A stretch of 64,000 nt of DNA from Flavobacterium sedimenticola (GTDB taxonomy: Bacteria > Bacteroidota > Bacteroidia > Flavobacteriales > Flavobacteriaceae): the NCBI RefSeq assembly GCF_030053345.1, contig NZ_JASGBP010000001.1, forward strand, positions 682,001 through 746,000. The letters run 5' to 3'. The position numbers and the translations under genes were made by a program. The notes below the pieces were generated by a model that made no database searches, was not told the DNA's origin, and was given only the letters and a program-made list of their open reading frames with translations. Below are positions 43,733 to 52,203 of this stretch, piece by piece (position 1 is the stretch's first letter; each line of letters opens with the position of its first letter).

Positions 43733-46519
43733 TCAGAAAGTATATGAGAACTCTAAACCTACGTTAACACCCTGCGTTAAACGATTGTTTACATTGCTGA
43801 ACTGACTTGGGTTAGCAATTGGTCGCGTTGGATCTTGTGTGGCCAAAATTTCGGCATTCAAGATGTTTTTTACCGTTAAATTCAGTTGATATTTTTTCGA
43901 GAAAGTATTACGCCAAGTAAAATCCAACATGTCAATAGGTTTTTGCTTGATATCCGAAGCACCGTCAGTTCCAACTGCATAGATTCTGTCAGAGAATGTA
44001 TTGTAAATGAATGATACTTTGGATTCTACTTTTTCGTTTTTAATCAAGTCATACACGATATCCGCGTTGATAATAAAATCAGAAGCTCCTTGTAAAGAAC
44101 GTTCGGTTGAAGTAATTCTTGGAAATTTAGCTTTATCGGCAATTTCTTCCGACTTCATGAAAATGGTATTCAAACCGAAAGAGGTTCTTTGGGCAAAGAA
44201 GCTTTCACCAAAAATTACGTCTAATCCAAAGTTTGATTCTAACTCAATGCCATATAAATTGGCTTCATCAAAGTTCACAAATTTGGTTAAGAAACCGGTT
44301 GAGGTTCCTTCTAACAAACGTGTGATCGGATCTTGAATATGCTTTCCGAAAATGGCTACGGCCACCAAGCTGCTTTGCGTTGGGAAGAACTCGTATTTTA
44401 AATCTACATTGTAGTTTTGAGTGTTCTTCAAATCCGGATTACCGATGCTGAAGTTTCCGTCCCCGTCTTGATAACGAAACGGCAAAATTTCACGGAATCG
44501 GGGCTTTGTAGATGTTTTTGAAGCCGTAAAACGCAAGTTGGATTTGTCGTTCAACTCGTATTTTAAGTTGAGAACCGGACTAAAGTCAATGGGGTCATAT
44601 ACCTGTACATCAAAAGGCGAAGTAACAGTACTGGTTTCTTTTCTCGATTTAGTCTCACGGAACATGTATTCAAATCGAGCTCCGATGTCCAAAGTCAATT
44701 TTTCCCAAATTCGGTTATAATTTACAAAACCGGCATTGATAAATTGTGCAATTTTTACGTTATAAGTTGGGTCGGAAGTGCTGGCGTAATATAAACTGCC
44801 ATTATCAAAATTTGTGTCAAAAAAGGCTTGTGGATTGTTGGTGTCCATAGTAGTGTCTGCCAAGTTACCGCCGCCATTCACTCGGATGGTTCGGTTGAAA
44901 AAATCGTAGTTTGTCATGTCTCCGGCATAGCCAAATCGTATACTGTTTTTCGATTTTCCATCTACATCACCACCGAATTTTATTTCGTATTCTGCTTTTC
45001 CGTTAACATTAAGATTGTCTAAAATCGAGTAGAATCGGAACGGATTTGCGCCATTAAAAGTTACGAAGTCAGCATCTGAACCAACCCCTTCAGCGATTAA
45101 AGTTTTTCGATCCGGCATGTTGTTTTTTCCTAATGTTGCTGCAATACCGTACTCCAAAGTGTGCTTTTTATCTTTAAAATACAAGGTTCCTACTTGTTGG
45201 ATTCCAAAAGAAGTATTTTCAACATATTTGGTATCTCTTAAGAAAAATGGTCGGTCAATGGTAATAAAATCGGTGTTTTCTCCTTGAATTTCTTCAATAG
45301 TACTCTCCGAGTTTTGAAGGTAGATAATGTTGAAAAAGAAGTTGTAAGCATTGGGTTTTTTAAAATTCAAACTGGCCAAGGCAGATTTTTGAGTAAAGTA
45401 TTTAGAATTAGCGACATCAAAATCCTTAAAAGCGGTTCCTTCTGAATTCAAGTTTCTTCTTTCACCCGTTTGCGATAAGTAGTTGTTGCTGAAGTTTACA
45501 TTGAATATATACCCAATTTTTCTGTCGTTAGATAAATCAAATGAATCCGAGTTAGTGATGCTGGTTCCAATACTCATAGGAGCTGTAGTTTGTTCCGGCG
45601 ACCAGGACGAGTTGAAAAGATTTTTAGATTCCGCCGGAGAAGCCTGATAGCCTAGGGCAACATTTTCACCAAAAACACCCGGTAGAGCTCTATTGTTTCC
45701 ACTATACCCGAAAAAATCAGTGCCGCCTTCACTGCCCGATTTGAAGTCTTTAAAGGTGGTAATCGAGTTGAATCCCGCTGAAATACTCACTTTAGTGTAT
45801 GGTTTTGAACTGATATCTTTCGTCCAAATGTTCAATGAAGCTCCGGCAAAGTCTTGGTACAAACCCGAATTAAAAGTTTTAAAAACATCAATATTTCTAA
45901 CAATATCAGTTGGAATAAAGCTTAACGGAATCGTTTTTAAGTTCGGATCCGAAGGAATAAAGTTCAACCCGTTAATTTGAAGATAATTATAACGGTCATC
46001 CAAACCGCGTATAAAAATTCCCCGGTCGGCAACTTTAGAAACCCCCGAAATTTTAGCTACTCCTTGTTCTACGGTGGATACCCCTTTGCGTTGCATTTCC
46101 TGAGCACCGATACTTTGTTTGATTTCCACGGCATTCTTTTGCTCTAACATTAAAACCGATTCTCTTTCGCGGCTTACAGTTTTTTGAATTACGACATCCT
46201 GCAACTGGTAGCTGCCCGAACCCAATGCTTTATTAATGGTAAGCGTTTCTCCGGCTTTCACTTCAATTTTTTCTTCTATCGATTCGTATCCCAAAAAGCT
46301 AAATTGTATGGTATACGTTCCGGCTTCTACCGATAGGGAATATTTTCCGGTTTCGTCAGTAGTAACACCTATGGTTGTTCCTTTAATCACTACATTGGCG
46401 AAAGGCAGGGCCTCATTGTTAAGGTCTTTGTCAGTCAGTATTCCGGTCACAGTTCCTTTGTTTTGAGCCCATCCGACCAAGTGTAACAGTAAAAAAGTAA
46501 CAATTAATTTAAGTTTCAT
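43733..46519 (-). CDS. TonB-dependent outer-membrane receptor
   Basis: 928 residues from the ATG at 46519 (MKLKLIVTFLLL); the frame to 46612 crosses the promoter. Signal peptide 1-18 (GWAQ), carboxypeptidase-D regulatory domain (about 22-105), plug domain (about 110-260, with G-I-F-I-R-G-L-D-D-R-Y-N-Y-L-Q-I-N-G) and a 22-strand-type barrel ending in FSYTF. No SusD partner is adjacent, so not a typical polysaccharide locus. Substrate unknown; linkage to a PhoB/PhoR-like pair hints at phosphate-compound uptake. Confidence 0.9.
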   Translation of the reverse strand: MKLKLIVTFLLLHLVGWAQNKGTVTGILTDKDLNNEALPFANVVIKGTTIGVTTDETGKYSLSVEAGTYTIQFSFLGYESIEEKIEVKAGETLTINKALGSGSYQLQDVVIQKTVSRERESVLMLEQKNAVEIKQSIGAQEMQRKGVSTVEQGVAKISGVSKVADRGIFIRGLDDRYNYLQINGLNFIPSDPNLKTIPLSFIPTDIVRNIDVFKTFNSGLYQDFAGASLNIWTKDISSKPYTKVSISAGFNSITTFKDFKSGSEGGTDFFGYSGNNRALPGVFGENVALGYQASPAESKNLFNSSWSPEQTTAPMSIGTSITNSDSFDLSNDRKIGYIFNVNFSNNYLSQTGERRNLNSEGTAFKDFDVANSKYFTQKSALASLNFKKPNAYNFFFNIIYLQNSESTIEEIQGENTDFITIDRPFFLRDTKYVENTSFGIQQVGTLYFKDKKHTLEYGIAATLGKNNMPDRKTLIAEGVGSDADFVTFNGANPFRFYSILDNLNVNGKAEYEIKFGGDVDGKSKNSIRFGYAGDMTNYDFFNRTIRVNGGGNLADTTMDTNNPQAFFDTNFDNGSLYYASTSDPTYNVKIAQFINAGFVNYNRIWEKLTLDIGARFEYMFRETKSRKETSTVTSPFDVQVYDPIDFSPVLNLKYELNDKSNLRFTASKTSTKPRFREILPFRYQDGDGNFSIGNPDLKNTQNYNVDLKYEFFPTQSSLVAVAIFGKHIQDPITRLLEGTSTGFLTKFVNFDEANLYGIELESNFGLDVIFGESFFAQRTSFGLNTIFMKSEEIADKAKFPRITSTERSLQGASDFIINADIVYDLIKNEKVESKVSFIYNTFSDRIYAVGTDGASDIKQKPIDMLDFTWRNTFSKKYQLNLTVKNILNAEILATQDPTRPIANPSQFSNVNNRLTQGVNVGLEFSYTF

Positions 46520-46542
46520 TTTTGTCTTGTTTAATTTTGGTG

Positions 46543-46550
46543 CAAAGAAA
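46543..46550 (-). promoter_or_regulatory. Probable -7 box of TonB receptor gene
   Basis: TTTCTTTG on the minus strand, one mismatch to TAnnTTTG, 23 bp upstream of the ATG at 46519. Confidence 0.5.
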
Positions 46551-46713
46551 CCACCGCATTGTAAAGGTCTTGTTAAACCGCTATTACGATTTTGTTCGCA
46601 AACCATTACCAAATTGTTAACATATTAAATTACGGTTAACTCAGTTTGTGGTGTATGTAAGCATTTTGTATTATCTTTACCTTTACATCCGGAAAACTTA
46701 ACAGGTCCGAATT

Positions 46714-47397
46714 ATGAAGAAAAAAGACATCAAGATTTTACTGGTTGATGACGAGCAGGATATATTAGAGATTGTGGGCTACAACTTATCTCAGGAAGGC
46801 TATCAAATTGTAACGGCAACCAATGGTAAAGAAGCCATTTTGAAAGCCAAAAAAGAACTGCCGCATCTGATCATAATGGATGTCATGATGCCCGAAATGG
46901 ATGGTATGGAAGCATGCGAAAACATTCGAAAATTACCCGAACTCAACCACGTAATCATCACGTTTTTAACGGCTCGCAACGAAGACTATTCTCAAGTAGC
47001 CGGTTTTGATGCCGGTGCCGACGATTATATCACCAAACCTATCAAGCCGAAATTATTGGTGAGCAAAGTCAAAGCCTTGCTGCGCCGATTGAAAAATGAG
47101 GAGCAAGCCACAGAGACACTTAATGTGGGCGGTATAGAAATCAATAGAGAAGAATATAAAATTATCAAGGAAGGTGTCGAAATCATTCTGCCTCGTAAAG
47201 AGTTTGAATTGTTTTATCTGTTGGCCTCCAAACCCGGAAAAGTATTCAAACGTGAAGAAATTTTAGATAAAGTTTGGGGTAATGAGGTTATTGTAGGTGG
47301 TCGAACCATCGATGTGCACATTCGCAAACTTCGCGAAAAAATAGGCGAAGATTTATTCAAAACCATCAAAGGCGTGGGCTACAAACTGGAAGTGTAA
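46714..47397 (+). CDS. OmpR/PhoB-family response regulator
   Basis: 227 residues. Receiver domain 1-122 with acidic pocket D12-D13, phosphoacceptor D56 in LIIMDVMMPEMDG, T/S switch in TFLTAR, and K in YITKP. C-terminal winged helix (about 130-227; RKEFELFYLLASKPGKVF, GRTIDVHIRKLREKI, IKGVGYKLEV) of the OmpR/PhoB type. The stop TAA ends immediately before the kinase ATG, so the two are coupled. Close to flavobacterial PhoB-like regulators, but phosphate sensing is inferred. Confidence 0.94.
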   Translation: MKKKDIKILLVDDEQDILEIVGYNLSQEGYQIVTATNGKEAILKAKKELPHLIIMDVMMPEMDGMEACENIRKLPELNHVIITFLTARNEDYSQVAGFDAGADDYITKPIKPKLLVSKVKALLRRLKNEEQATETLNVGGIEINREEYKIIKEGVEIILPRKEFELFYLLASKPGKVFKREEILDKVWGNEVIVGGRTIDVHIRKLREKIGEDLFKTIKGVGYKLEV

Positions 47398-48441
47398 ATG
47401 AAAGTTAATTTCAAGAAAACATACACCTTTGCGTTGGTGTCTACCACGTATATTACCCTTTTTTCAACTGGTTTTCTTGGCATTTTACTTTGGTTTTTTC
47501 ATGAATTTTCCTGGATGATATTGTTGGTTTTTGCCTTGTCAATGGCCATTTTTTCTTTTTTTGTCATCCAATACCGCGTAGAGCATTTTATTTACCGAAG
47601 GGTAAAAAAAATCTACGACGATGTGTCACTTTTAGAATCAACTTCTTTTAGAAACCAACCCATTACGACCGATATGGCAACGCTGACCCGACAAGTCAAA
47701 AAATTTGCCACCGATAAAAAAATGGAAATTGAAACCCTCAAAGTCCGCGAGGAATACCGCCGTGAATTTTTAGGAAATGTGTCGCACGAGTTAAAAACGC
47801 CATTGTTTACGGTTCAAGGGTATTTATCTACCTTGCTCGACGGGGCGATGAACGATAAAAACGTCCGCAAAAAATACCTCGAAAGAGCCGAAAAAGGCGT
47901 AGAGCGTCTTATTTACATTGTGGAAGACTTGGATATGATTTCGAAACTTGAAATAGGCGACTTAAACCTCGAGTTATCCAAATTCAACATTGTTGAGCTC
48001 ATTCAAAATGTATTTGATTTATTGGAAATGAAAGCCGATAAAAAAAACATCATCCTGATGTTTGATCGCAAATACAGTAAACCCATCAAAGTGTTTGCCG
48101 ATAAAGAAAAGATAGAGCAGGTCATCACCAATTTGGTCACCAACTCCATCAAATACGGTAAAGAAAACGGCACTACCGAAGTGACCATCGAAGATTTAGT
48201 CAACGATAAAATTATCGTTCGTTTTCGAGATAACGGAGAAGGCATCGAAAAGCAATACATTCCGCGTTTGTTTGAACGCTTCTTCAGAGTCGATAAAAGC
48301 GGGGCGCGCAGCGAAGGCGGATCGGGTCTGGGACTTTCGATCGTAAAACACATTATCGAAGCGCATGGCGAAAAAATTTATGTAGAAAGTGAATTCGGCA
48401 AAGGTTCCGAATTTTCATTTACCCTCGAAAAGTATAAATAA
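47398..48441 (+). CDS. Sensor histidine kinase
   Basis: 347 residues. Two TM helices (about 11-33 and 38-58) with only a few residues between them, so there is no periplasmic sensor domain; no PAS is evident in the ~60-residue linker. HisKA with phosphoacceptor H130 (FLGNVSHELKTP), then HATPase with N box (TNLVTNSIKYG), G1 (FRDNGEGIE), F box (FERFFRVD) and G2 (GGSGLGLSIVKHI). This PhoR-like layout suggests sensing via a partner membrane protein. Overlaps the convergent glycosyltransferase by 27 bp. Confidence 0.93.
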   Translation: MKVNFKKTYTFALVSTTYITLFSTGFLGILLWFFHEFSWMILLVFALSMAIFSFFVIQYRVEHFIYRRVKKIYDDVSLLESTSFRNQPITTDMATLTRQVKKFATDKKMEIETLKVREEYRREFLGNVSHELKTPLFTVQGYLSTLLDGAMNDKNVRKKYLERAEKGVERLIYIVEDLDMISKLEIGDLNLELSKFNIVELIQNVFDLLEMKADKKNIILMFDRKYSKPIKVFADKEKIEQVITNLVTNSIKYGKENGTTEVTIEDLVNDKIIVRFRDNGEGIEKQYIPRLFERFFRVDKSGARSEGGSGLGLSIVKHIIEAHGEKIYVESEFGKGSEFSFTLEKYK

Positions 48442-49470
48442 TTGTTTCCAGTTGACGGTTTCGATTAACTTCGGCAACCCTTTATACAACCCCATTTCCA
48501 ATAGGTTTTCAATTCTGAAATGCTCTTGTTCGGCAAAAGGCGCATAACCGTTTCTTTGGAAGCGTTTGGCTAAATATTCTTGTTCAAATTGACCCGGAGT
48601 CGGAATAAAAAAAGCGTTCTTTTGCAATTTCGCCAAATCCATTACAGTCGTGTATCCCGAACGACAAAGGACCATTTCACTTTCGTTGTAGGCTTGTTCG
48701 ATTTCATCGGATGTCATGAAATTGTAGTAGGTAATGTGGCCAATGGTTTCTTGGGTTTGTTGCGGCGCTACTTTCCCTTTGATAAAAATGACGCTGCCGT
48801 TGTACCGTTGCAATTCAATTATCAGTTTTTCTTCTAACAGGGTACGCTGCGGTTCCGGACCCGAGAGAATGACCATCAGTTCATAGTGCTTAGCAGTTTC
48901 TCTTTTTTCCAAGCGACTCAACGGGCCGAGGTATTTCAGTGGTAAATCGTTGTTTTTGAGATGCCCTAACTTACCGGTTAAATTGGGTTTGTTTTTCATG
49001 TCGGGAATCCAACATTCCGTAAATTTTTTGATAAAGTACTGATGCAATTTGCTCGAAATCCAAGTGGTTTTCCCCGACAACACATTGAGCTGATGGGTGA
49101 TAAAAACACTCGGTACTTTCTTGCTGTACACCCCTAATCGATTGTCGGAGATGATGCCTTTTAAATCCCATTCTCGGGTTAATTTTTTGACCATTTTTTT
49201 CTCTTCAAAAATAGCCTGAATCATTTTCGGACTGTTTTTGATAAGCTTCCACTTAAAATCGGAACCCTCTTTGGCATATTCAATGTCATAGGAGGGCAAC
49301 GTAACAAAAGGCAAATGCGGAAATTCTTTTTGCAATAACTGTAAGGCCTCTCCGTCTGAAGCCAATACGGGTGTAAAACCATAGTGTTCCAAGACCCGGA
49401 TAATCGGAATGCAACGAGTGGCGTGTCCCAAACCCCAATTGAGCGGCGCTATGAGTATGTTTTTGGTCAT
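48415..49470 (-). CDS. GT-B glycosyltransferase (GT28/MurG-like)
   Basis: 351 residues. N-terminal GLGHATR motif (residues 14-20) typical of GT28-like UDP-sugar transferases, and a C-terminal sugar-nucleotide region (VLCRSGYTTVMDLAKLQKNAFFIPTPGQFEQEYLA) like that of MurG and diacylglycerol glucosyltransferases. Not MurG itself: the lipid II motifs are missing. The ATG overlaps the end of the metallophosphoesterase gene by 4 bp, so both are one operon, probably acting on an envelope glycolipid. Confidence 0.82.
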   Translation of the reverse strand: MTKNILIAPLNWGLGHATRCIPIIRVLEHYGFTPVLASDGEALQLLQKEFPHLPFVTLPSYDIEYAKEGSDFKWKLIKNSPKMIQAIFEEKKMVKKLTREWDLKGIISDNRLGVYSKKVPSVFITHQLNVLSGKTTWISSKLHQYFIKKFTECWIPDMKNKPNLTGKLGHLKNNDLPLKYLGPLSRLEKRETAKHYELMVILSGPEPQRTLLEEKLIIELQRYNGSVIFIKGKVAPQQTQETIGHITYYNFMTSDEIEQAYNESEMVLCRSGYTTVMDLAKLQKNAFFIPTPGQFEQEYLAKRFQRNGYAPFAEQEHFRIENLLEMGLYKGLPKLIETVNWKQLFILFEGK

Positions 49471-50288
49471 GGTTTTATTACGCTGATAAATTGTTCGGCC
49501 AATTGGTCTTCGTATTCAAAATGCGATTCGTCTTCTCTCAGCACTAATTTCGAATCGTGCTTGTACAGCTTCCATTTTTTGTTGTGGTATTCCAAAGCGG
49601 TTAAATTTTCAATCCAATCGCCCGAATTCAAATAAGTGGTACTGCCTTTTTCGGTTTCCGTTACTTTGATTTTAGGTTCGTGAATGTGTCCGCAAATTAC
49701 ATAATCAAATTGATTTTCGATGGCTAATTCGGTGCAAACCGCTTCAAATTTGGTAATAAATTTGATGGCCGACTTCACATTGTCTTTTATTTTTTTTGAT
49801 AAAGAATACGGTTCTCGGTTACATCGGGTTAAAATCCAATTGAGTAATCGGTTAATCAATATGAGCATATCATAACCCCAACCGCCCAATTTGGCTAACC
49901 ATTTGGCGTGATTGACAGAAGCATCGAAGACATCGCCGTGAAAAATCCACGCTTTTTTCCCGTCCAAATCCAACACTAATTTGTTGAGCAGGCTGATGGT
50001 GCCCAAATGTAAATCGGTAAACTTCCGTAAAAATTCGTCGTGATTTCCGGTCAAATAATACACTTTGGTTCCCTTAGAACTCATCGACATGATTTTCTTA
50101 ATCACCTTTAAATGCGAGGCCGGAAAGTACGATTTTCGAAACTGCCAAATATCGATAATATCGCCATTCAAAATCAATATTTTCGGTTTAACCGAGTTGA
50201 GGTAATCCGTCAACTCGCGGGCATGACAGCCGTAAGTGCCTAAATGCACATCCGAAATCACCACAACGTCTACTTTTCTTTTTTTCAA
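49467..50288 (-). CDS. Calcineurin-like metallophosphoesterase, LpxH-like
   Basis: 273 residues from the TTG at 50288 (then K-K-R-K-V-D-V-V-V-I-S-D-V-H-L-G). Another TTG at 50306 is the end of a -7-like box and is rejected. Five metallophosphatase motifs: SDVHLG, LNGDIIDIW, TGNHDEF, FHGDVFD, and CGHIHEP. The LpxH-like set cleaves UDP-2,3-diacylglucosamine in lipid A synthesis, but this ~270-residue clade is distinct from E. coli LpxH; the activity is inferred. Cotranscribed with the glycosyltransferase. Confidence 0.82.
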   Translation of the reverse strand: MKKRKVDVVVISDVHLGTYGCHARELTDYLNSVKPKILILNGDIIDIWQFRKSYFPASHLKVIKKIMSMSSKGTKVYYLTGNHDEFLRKFTDLHLGTISLLNKLVLDLDGKKAWIFHGDVFDASVNHAKWLAKLGGWGYDMLILINRLLNWILTRCNREPYSLSKKIKDNVKSAIKFITKFEAVCTELAIENQFDYVICGHIHEPKIKVTETEKGSTTYLNSGDWIENLTALEYHNKKWKLYKHDSKLVLREDESHFEYEDQLAEQFISVIKP

Positions 50289-50303
50289 AATAAATAAGTT
50301 TTT

Positions 50304-50311
50304 CAAAGAAA
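50304..50311 (-). promoter_or_regulatory. -7-like box of the metallophosphoesterase gene
   Basis: TTTCTTTG on the minus strand, one mismatch to consensus. It overlaps the alternative TTG start at 50306. Confidence 0.5.
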
Positions 50312-50358
50312 GGATTTTTTCAAAACAGCCAGGTTACTTAAACATTATCAAAACTTTA

Positions 50359-50388
50359 TTTGAACTGTCTTTTATTTCCTTACTTTTG
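50359..50388 (+). promoter_or_regulatory. Full -33/-7 promoter of trmB
   Basis: TTTG (50359-50362), 18-bp spacer, TACTTTTG (50381-50388): the clearest complete Bacteroidetes-type promoter in the window. 47 bp before the trmB GTG. Confidence 0.75.
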
Positions 50389-50435
50389 CCAACGTAAGGC
50401 CTTGAGCCGAGTAATACCTAGTAAAATGTAAGTTT

Positions 50436-51110
50436 GTGGGCAGTAAGAATAAGTTAAAACGATTTAAAGAAAACGAAACGTTCGGCAATGTGTTCCAACC
50501 TACTCGGGAAGAAGTAGTAGGCGGATTATTTCCGTTGAAAGGCAAATGGAACAGCGATTTTTTCAAAAATAACCATCCCATCATCATCGAATTGGGTTGC
50601 GGAAAAGGGGAATATTCGGTGGGTTTGGCCGAACGCTATCCGGATAAAAATTTTATAGGAATCGACATCAAAGGGGCGCGTTTTTGGCGCGGTGCTAAAA
50701 CCGCTCATGAAAGTGGGATGCACCACGTGGCCTTTGTGCGCACTCAAATTGAACTCATTGACGGCATTTTTGCTGAAGGCGAAGTATCGGAAATTTGGAT
50801 TACGTTTCCCGATCCGCAAATCAAATATAAGCGTACCAAGCACCGCATGACCAACAGCGAATTCTTGAAACTGTACAAACGAATTTTAAAACCGGACGGA
50901 GTAGTCAATCTGAAAACCGACAGCGAATTCATGCACGGGTATACTTTGGGATTGCTCCATGGCGAAGGTCATGAAGTGCTGTATGCCAATCACAACGTGT
51001 ACAAAAACGAAGGCGCACCCGACGAAGTTTTAGAAATTCAAACGTTTTACGAAAAACAATATTTGGAAATCAACAAAGCAATTACGTATATTCGTTTCAA
51101 AATCAAATAG
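50436..51110 (+). CDS. trmB: tRNA (guanine-N7)-methyltransferase
   Basis: 224 residues from GTG at 50436 (GSKNKLKRFKENETF, the family's usual start in this group). Methylates G46 in the tRNA variable loop using SAM. SAM motif IELGCGKGEYSVGLA, then FIGIDIKGARFW, and the catalytic-site W-I-T-F-P-D-P-Q. First gene of a tight run with the LysE-type and ATL genes. Confidence 0.95.
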   Translation: MGSKNKLKRFKENETFGNVFQPTREEVVGGLFPLKGKWNSDFFKNNHPIIIELGCGKGEYSVGLAERYPDKNFIGIDIKGARFWRGAKTAHESGMHHVAFVRTQIELIDGIFAEGEVSEIWITFPDPQIKYKRTKHRMTNSEFLKLYKRILKPDGVVNLKTDSEFMHGYTLGLLHGEGHEVLYANHNVYKNEGAPDEVLEIQTFYEKQYLEINKAITYIRFKIK

Positions 51111-51737
51111 ATGTATTATTTTTTGCCACCGGTGCTGGGTTTTTGCATTGCTTTTTTGGCGGTTATACTCCCGGGTCTAATCAACATGACAGCAGCCAAA
51201 ATCAGTTTGCAGGAAGGCAGAAACGAAGCGGTTAACTTTGCATTCGGCGCTTCGCTGATTGTTTTTTTTCAAACCTTTATTGCCGTACTCTTTGCCCGAT
51301 TTATCAGTGAGCACGAAGAAATTGTGGCGACCTTACAAGAAATCGGGATTTTTATATTCGCGGGGTTGAGTGTTTATTTTTTCTGGATTGCCAAGAAACC
51401 CAAAAAACTCAATCGGGAAGCCAAAATCAAAGCCAAATCCAATCGGTTTTTTCTCGGCATGTTGTTGTCCACGCTCAATCTTCTGCCCATTCCGTTTTAT
51501 GTGTTTGCCAGTATGAGTTTGTCGGCAGCGGGGTATTTCAGTTTTGATAAAGTCCCGGTATCCGAATTTGTGCTGGGCGTAGTTTTGGGCTCGTTTACCG
51601 TGTTTTACATTTATATCGTAGCCTTCAAAAAAATTGAAAAAAAGACCGAGTTTTTGATGCAGAACATCAATATTGTTATTGGCTCGGTAACGACCTTTAT
51701 GGCGATTATCACACTCCTCAAATTGTTGTACCGATGA
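51111..51737 (+). CDS. LysE family translocator-like membrane protein
   Basis: 208 residues with six TM helices and the LysE/RhtB-like layout (P-G-x-x-N-M-T-A-A-K near TM1, central positively charged loop K-K-P-K-K-L-N-R). Probably an inner-membrane amino-acid or small-metabolite exporter; substrate unknown. Starts directly after the trmB stop and overlaps the next gene by 4 bp. Confidence 0.8.
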   Translation: MYYFLPPVLGFCIAFLAVILPGLINMTAAKISLQEGRNEAVNFAFGASLIVFFQTFIAVLFARFISEHEEIVATLQEIGIFIFAGLSVYFFWIAKKPKKLNREAKIKAKSNRFFLGMLLSTLNLLPIPFYVFASMSLSAAGYFSFDKVPVSEFVLGVVLGSFTVFYIYIVAFKKIEKKTEFLMQNINIVIGSVTTFMAIITLLKLLYR

Positions 51738-52066
51738 AGGATGAAGCCAATTTTTTTGAGCGTGTTTATGAAATTGCCCGTCAAATTCCCGAGGGGAAAG
51801 TCACTTCCTACGGGGCCATTGCCAAGGCTTTAGGCGCGGCTCGCTCTGCGCGTATGGTAGGCTGGGCCATGAATGCCAGTCACGGGCGCGAGGATGTGCC
51901 GGCGCATCGTGTGGTTAACCGAATCGGAGTGCTTTCGGGGAAACACCATTTTGAAGGCACGAATCTGATGCAGCAATTACTCGAAAACGAAGGCGTTAAA
52001 GTAGTCGATAACCAAATTGTCGATTTCGAAAAACACTTTTGGCGACCAGAGGTTAGCGAGCAGTAA
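51734..52066 (+). CDS. Alkyltransferase-like protein (ATL, MGMT family)
   Basis: 110 residues, single DNA-binding domain of the O6-methylguanine methyltransferase family. The active-site PCHR is VPAHRVV here (A57 in place of the acceptor Cys), so it cannot accept alkyl groups. ATL proteins bind O6-alkylguanine and hand the lesion to nucleotide excision repair. The conserved Tyr (TSYGAIA) and Arg finger (A-R-S-A-R) are present. The ATG overlaps the LysE stop (ATGA). Confidence 0.92.
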   Translation: MKDEANFFERVYEIARQIPEGKVTSYGAIAKALGAARSARMVGWAMNASHGREDVPAHRVVNRIGVLSGKHHFEGTNLMQQLLENEGVKVVDNQIVDFEKHFWRPEVSEQ

Positions 52067-52099
52067 TCCGCTATAAATTGTAATTATCCCATCATCAAA

Positions 52100-52129
52100 A
52101 ACTTTTCCCTTTTCCCTTTTCCCTTTTAA
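52100..52129. repeat. Short heptamer array (TTTTCCC class), W12
   Basis: TTTTCCC three times plus TTTT, in the spacer between the ATL and Mrp genes. Single-arm relative of W8 after leuS. Confidence 0.7.
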
Positions 52130-52203
52130 CTATTTTCAAACTATCTTTGCAATCTAAATTCAGTTTAAATAAAAGGAACTGAAAGATTTAAATGTAGTGC
52201 AAA

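Noticed and set aside
43733-46612. Longer TonB receptor start at 46612
   Set aside because: The extra 31 residues precede a clear signal peptide and cross the promoter region.
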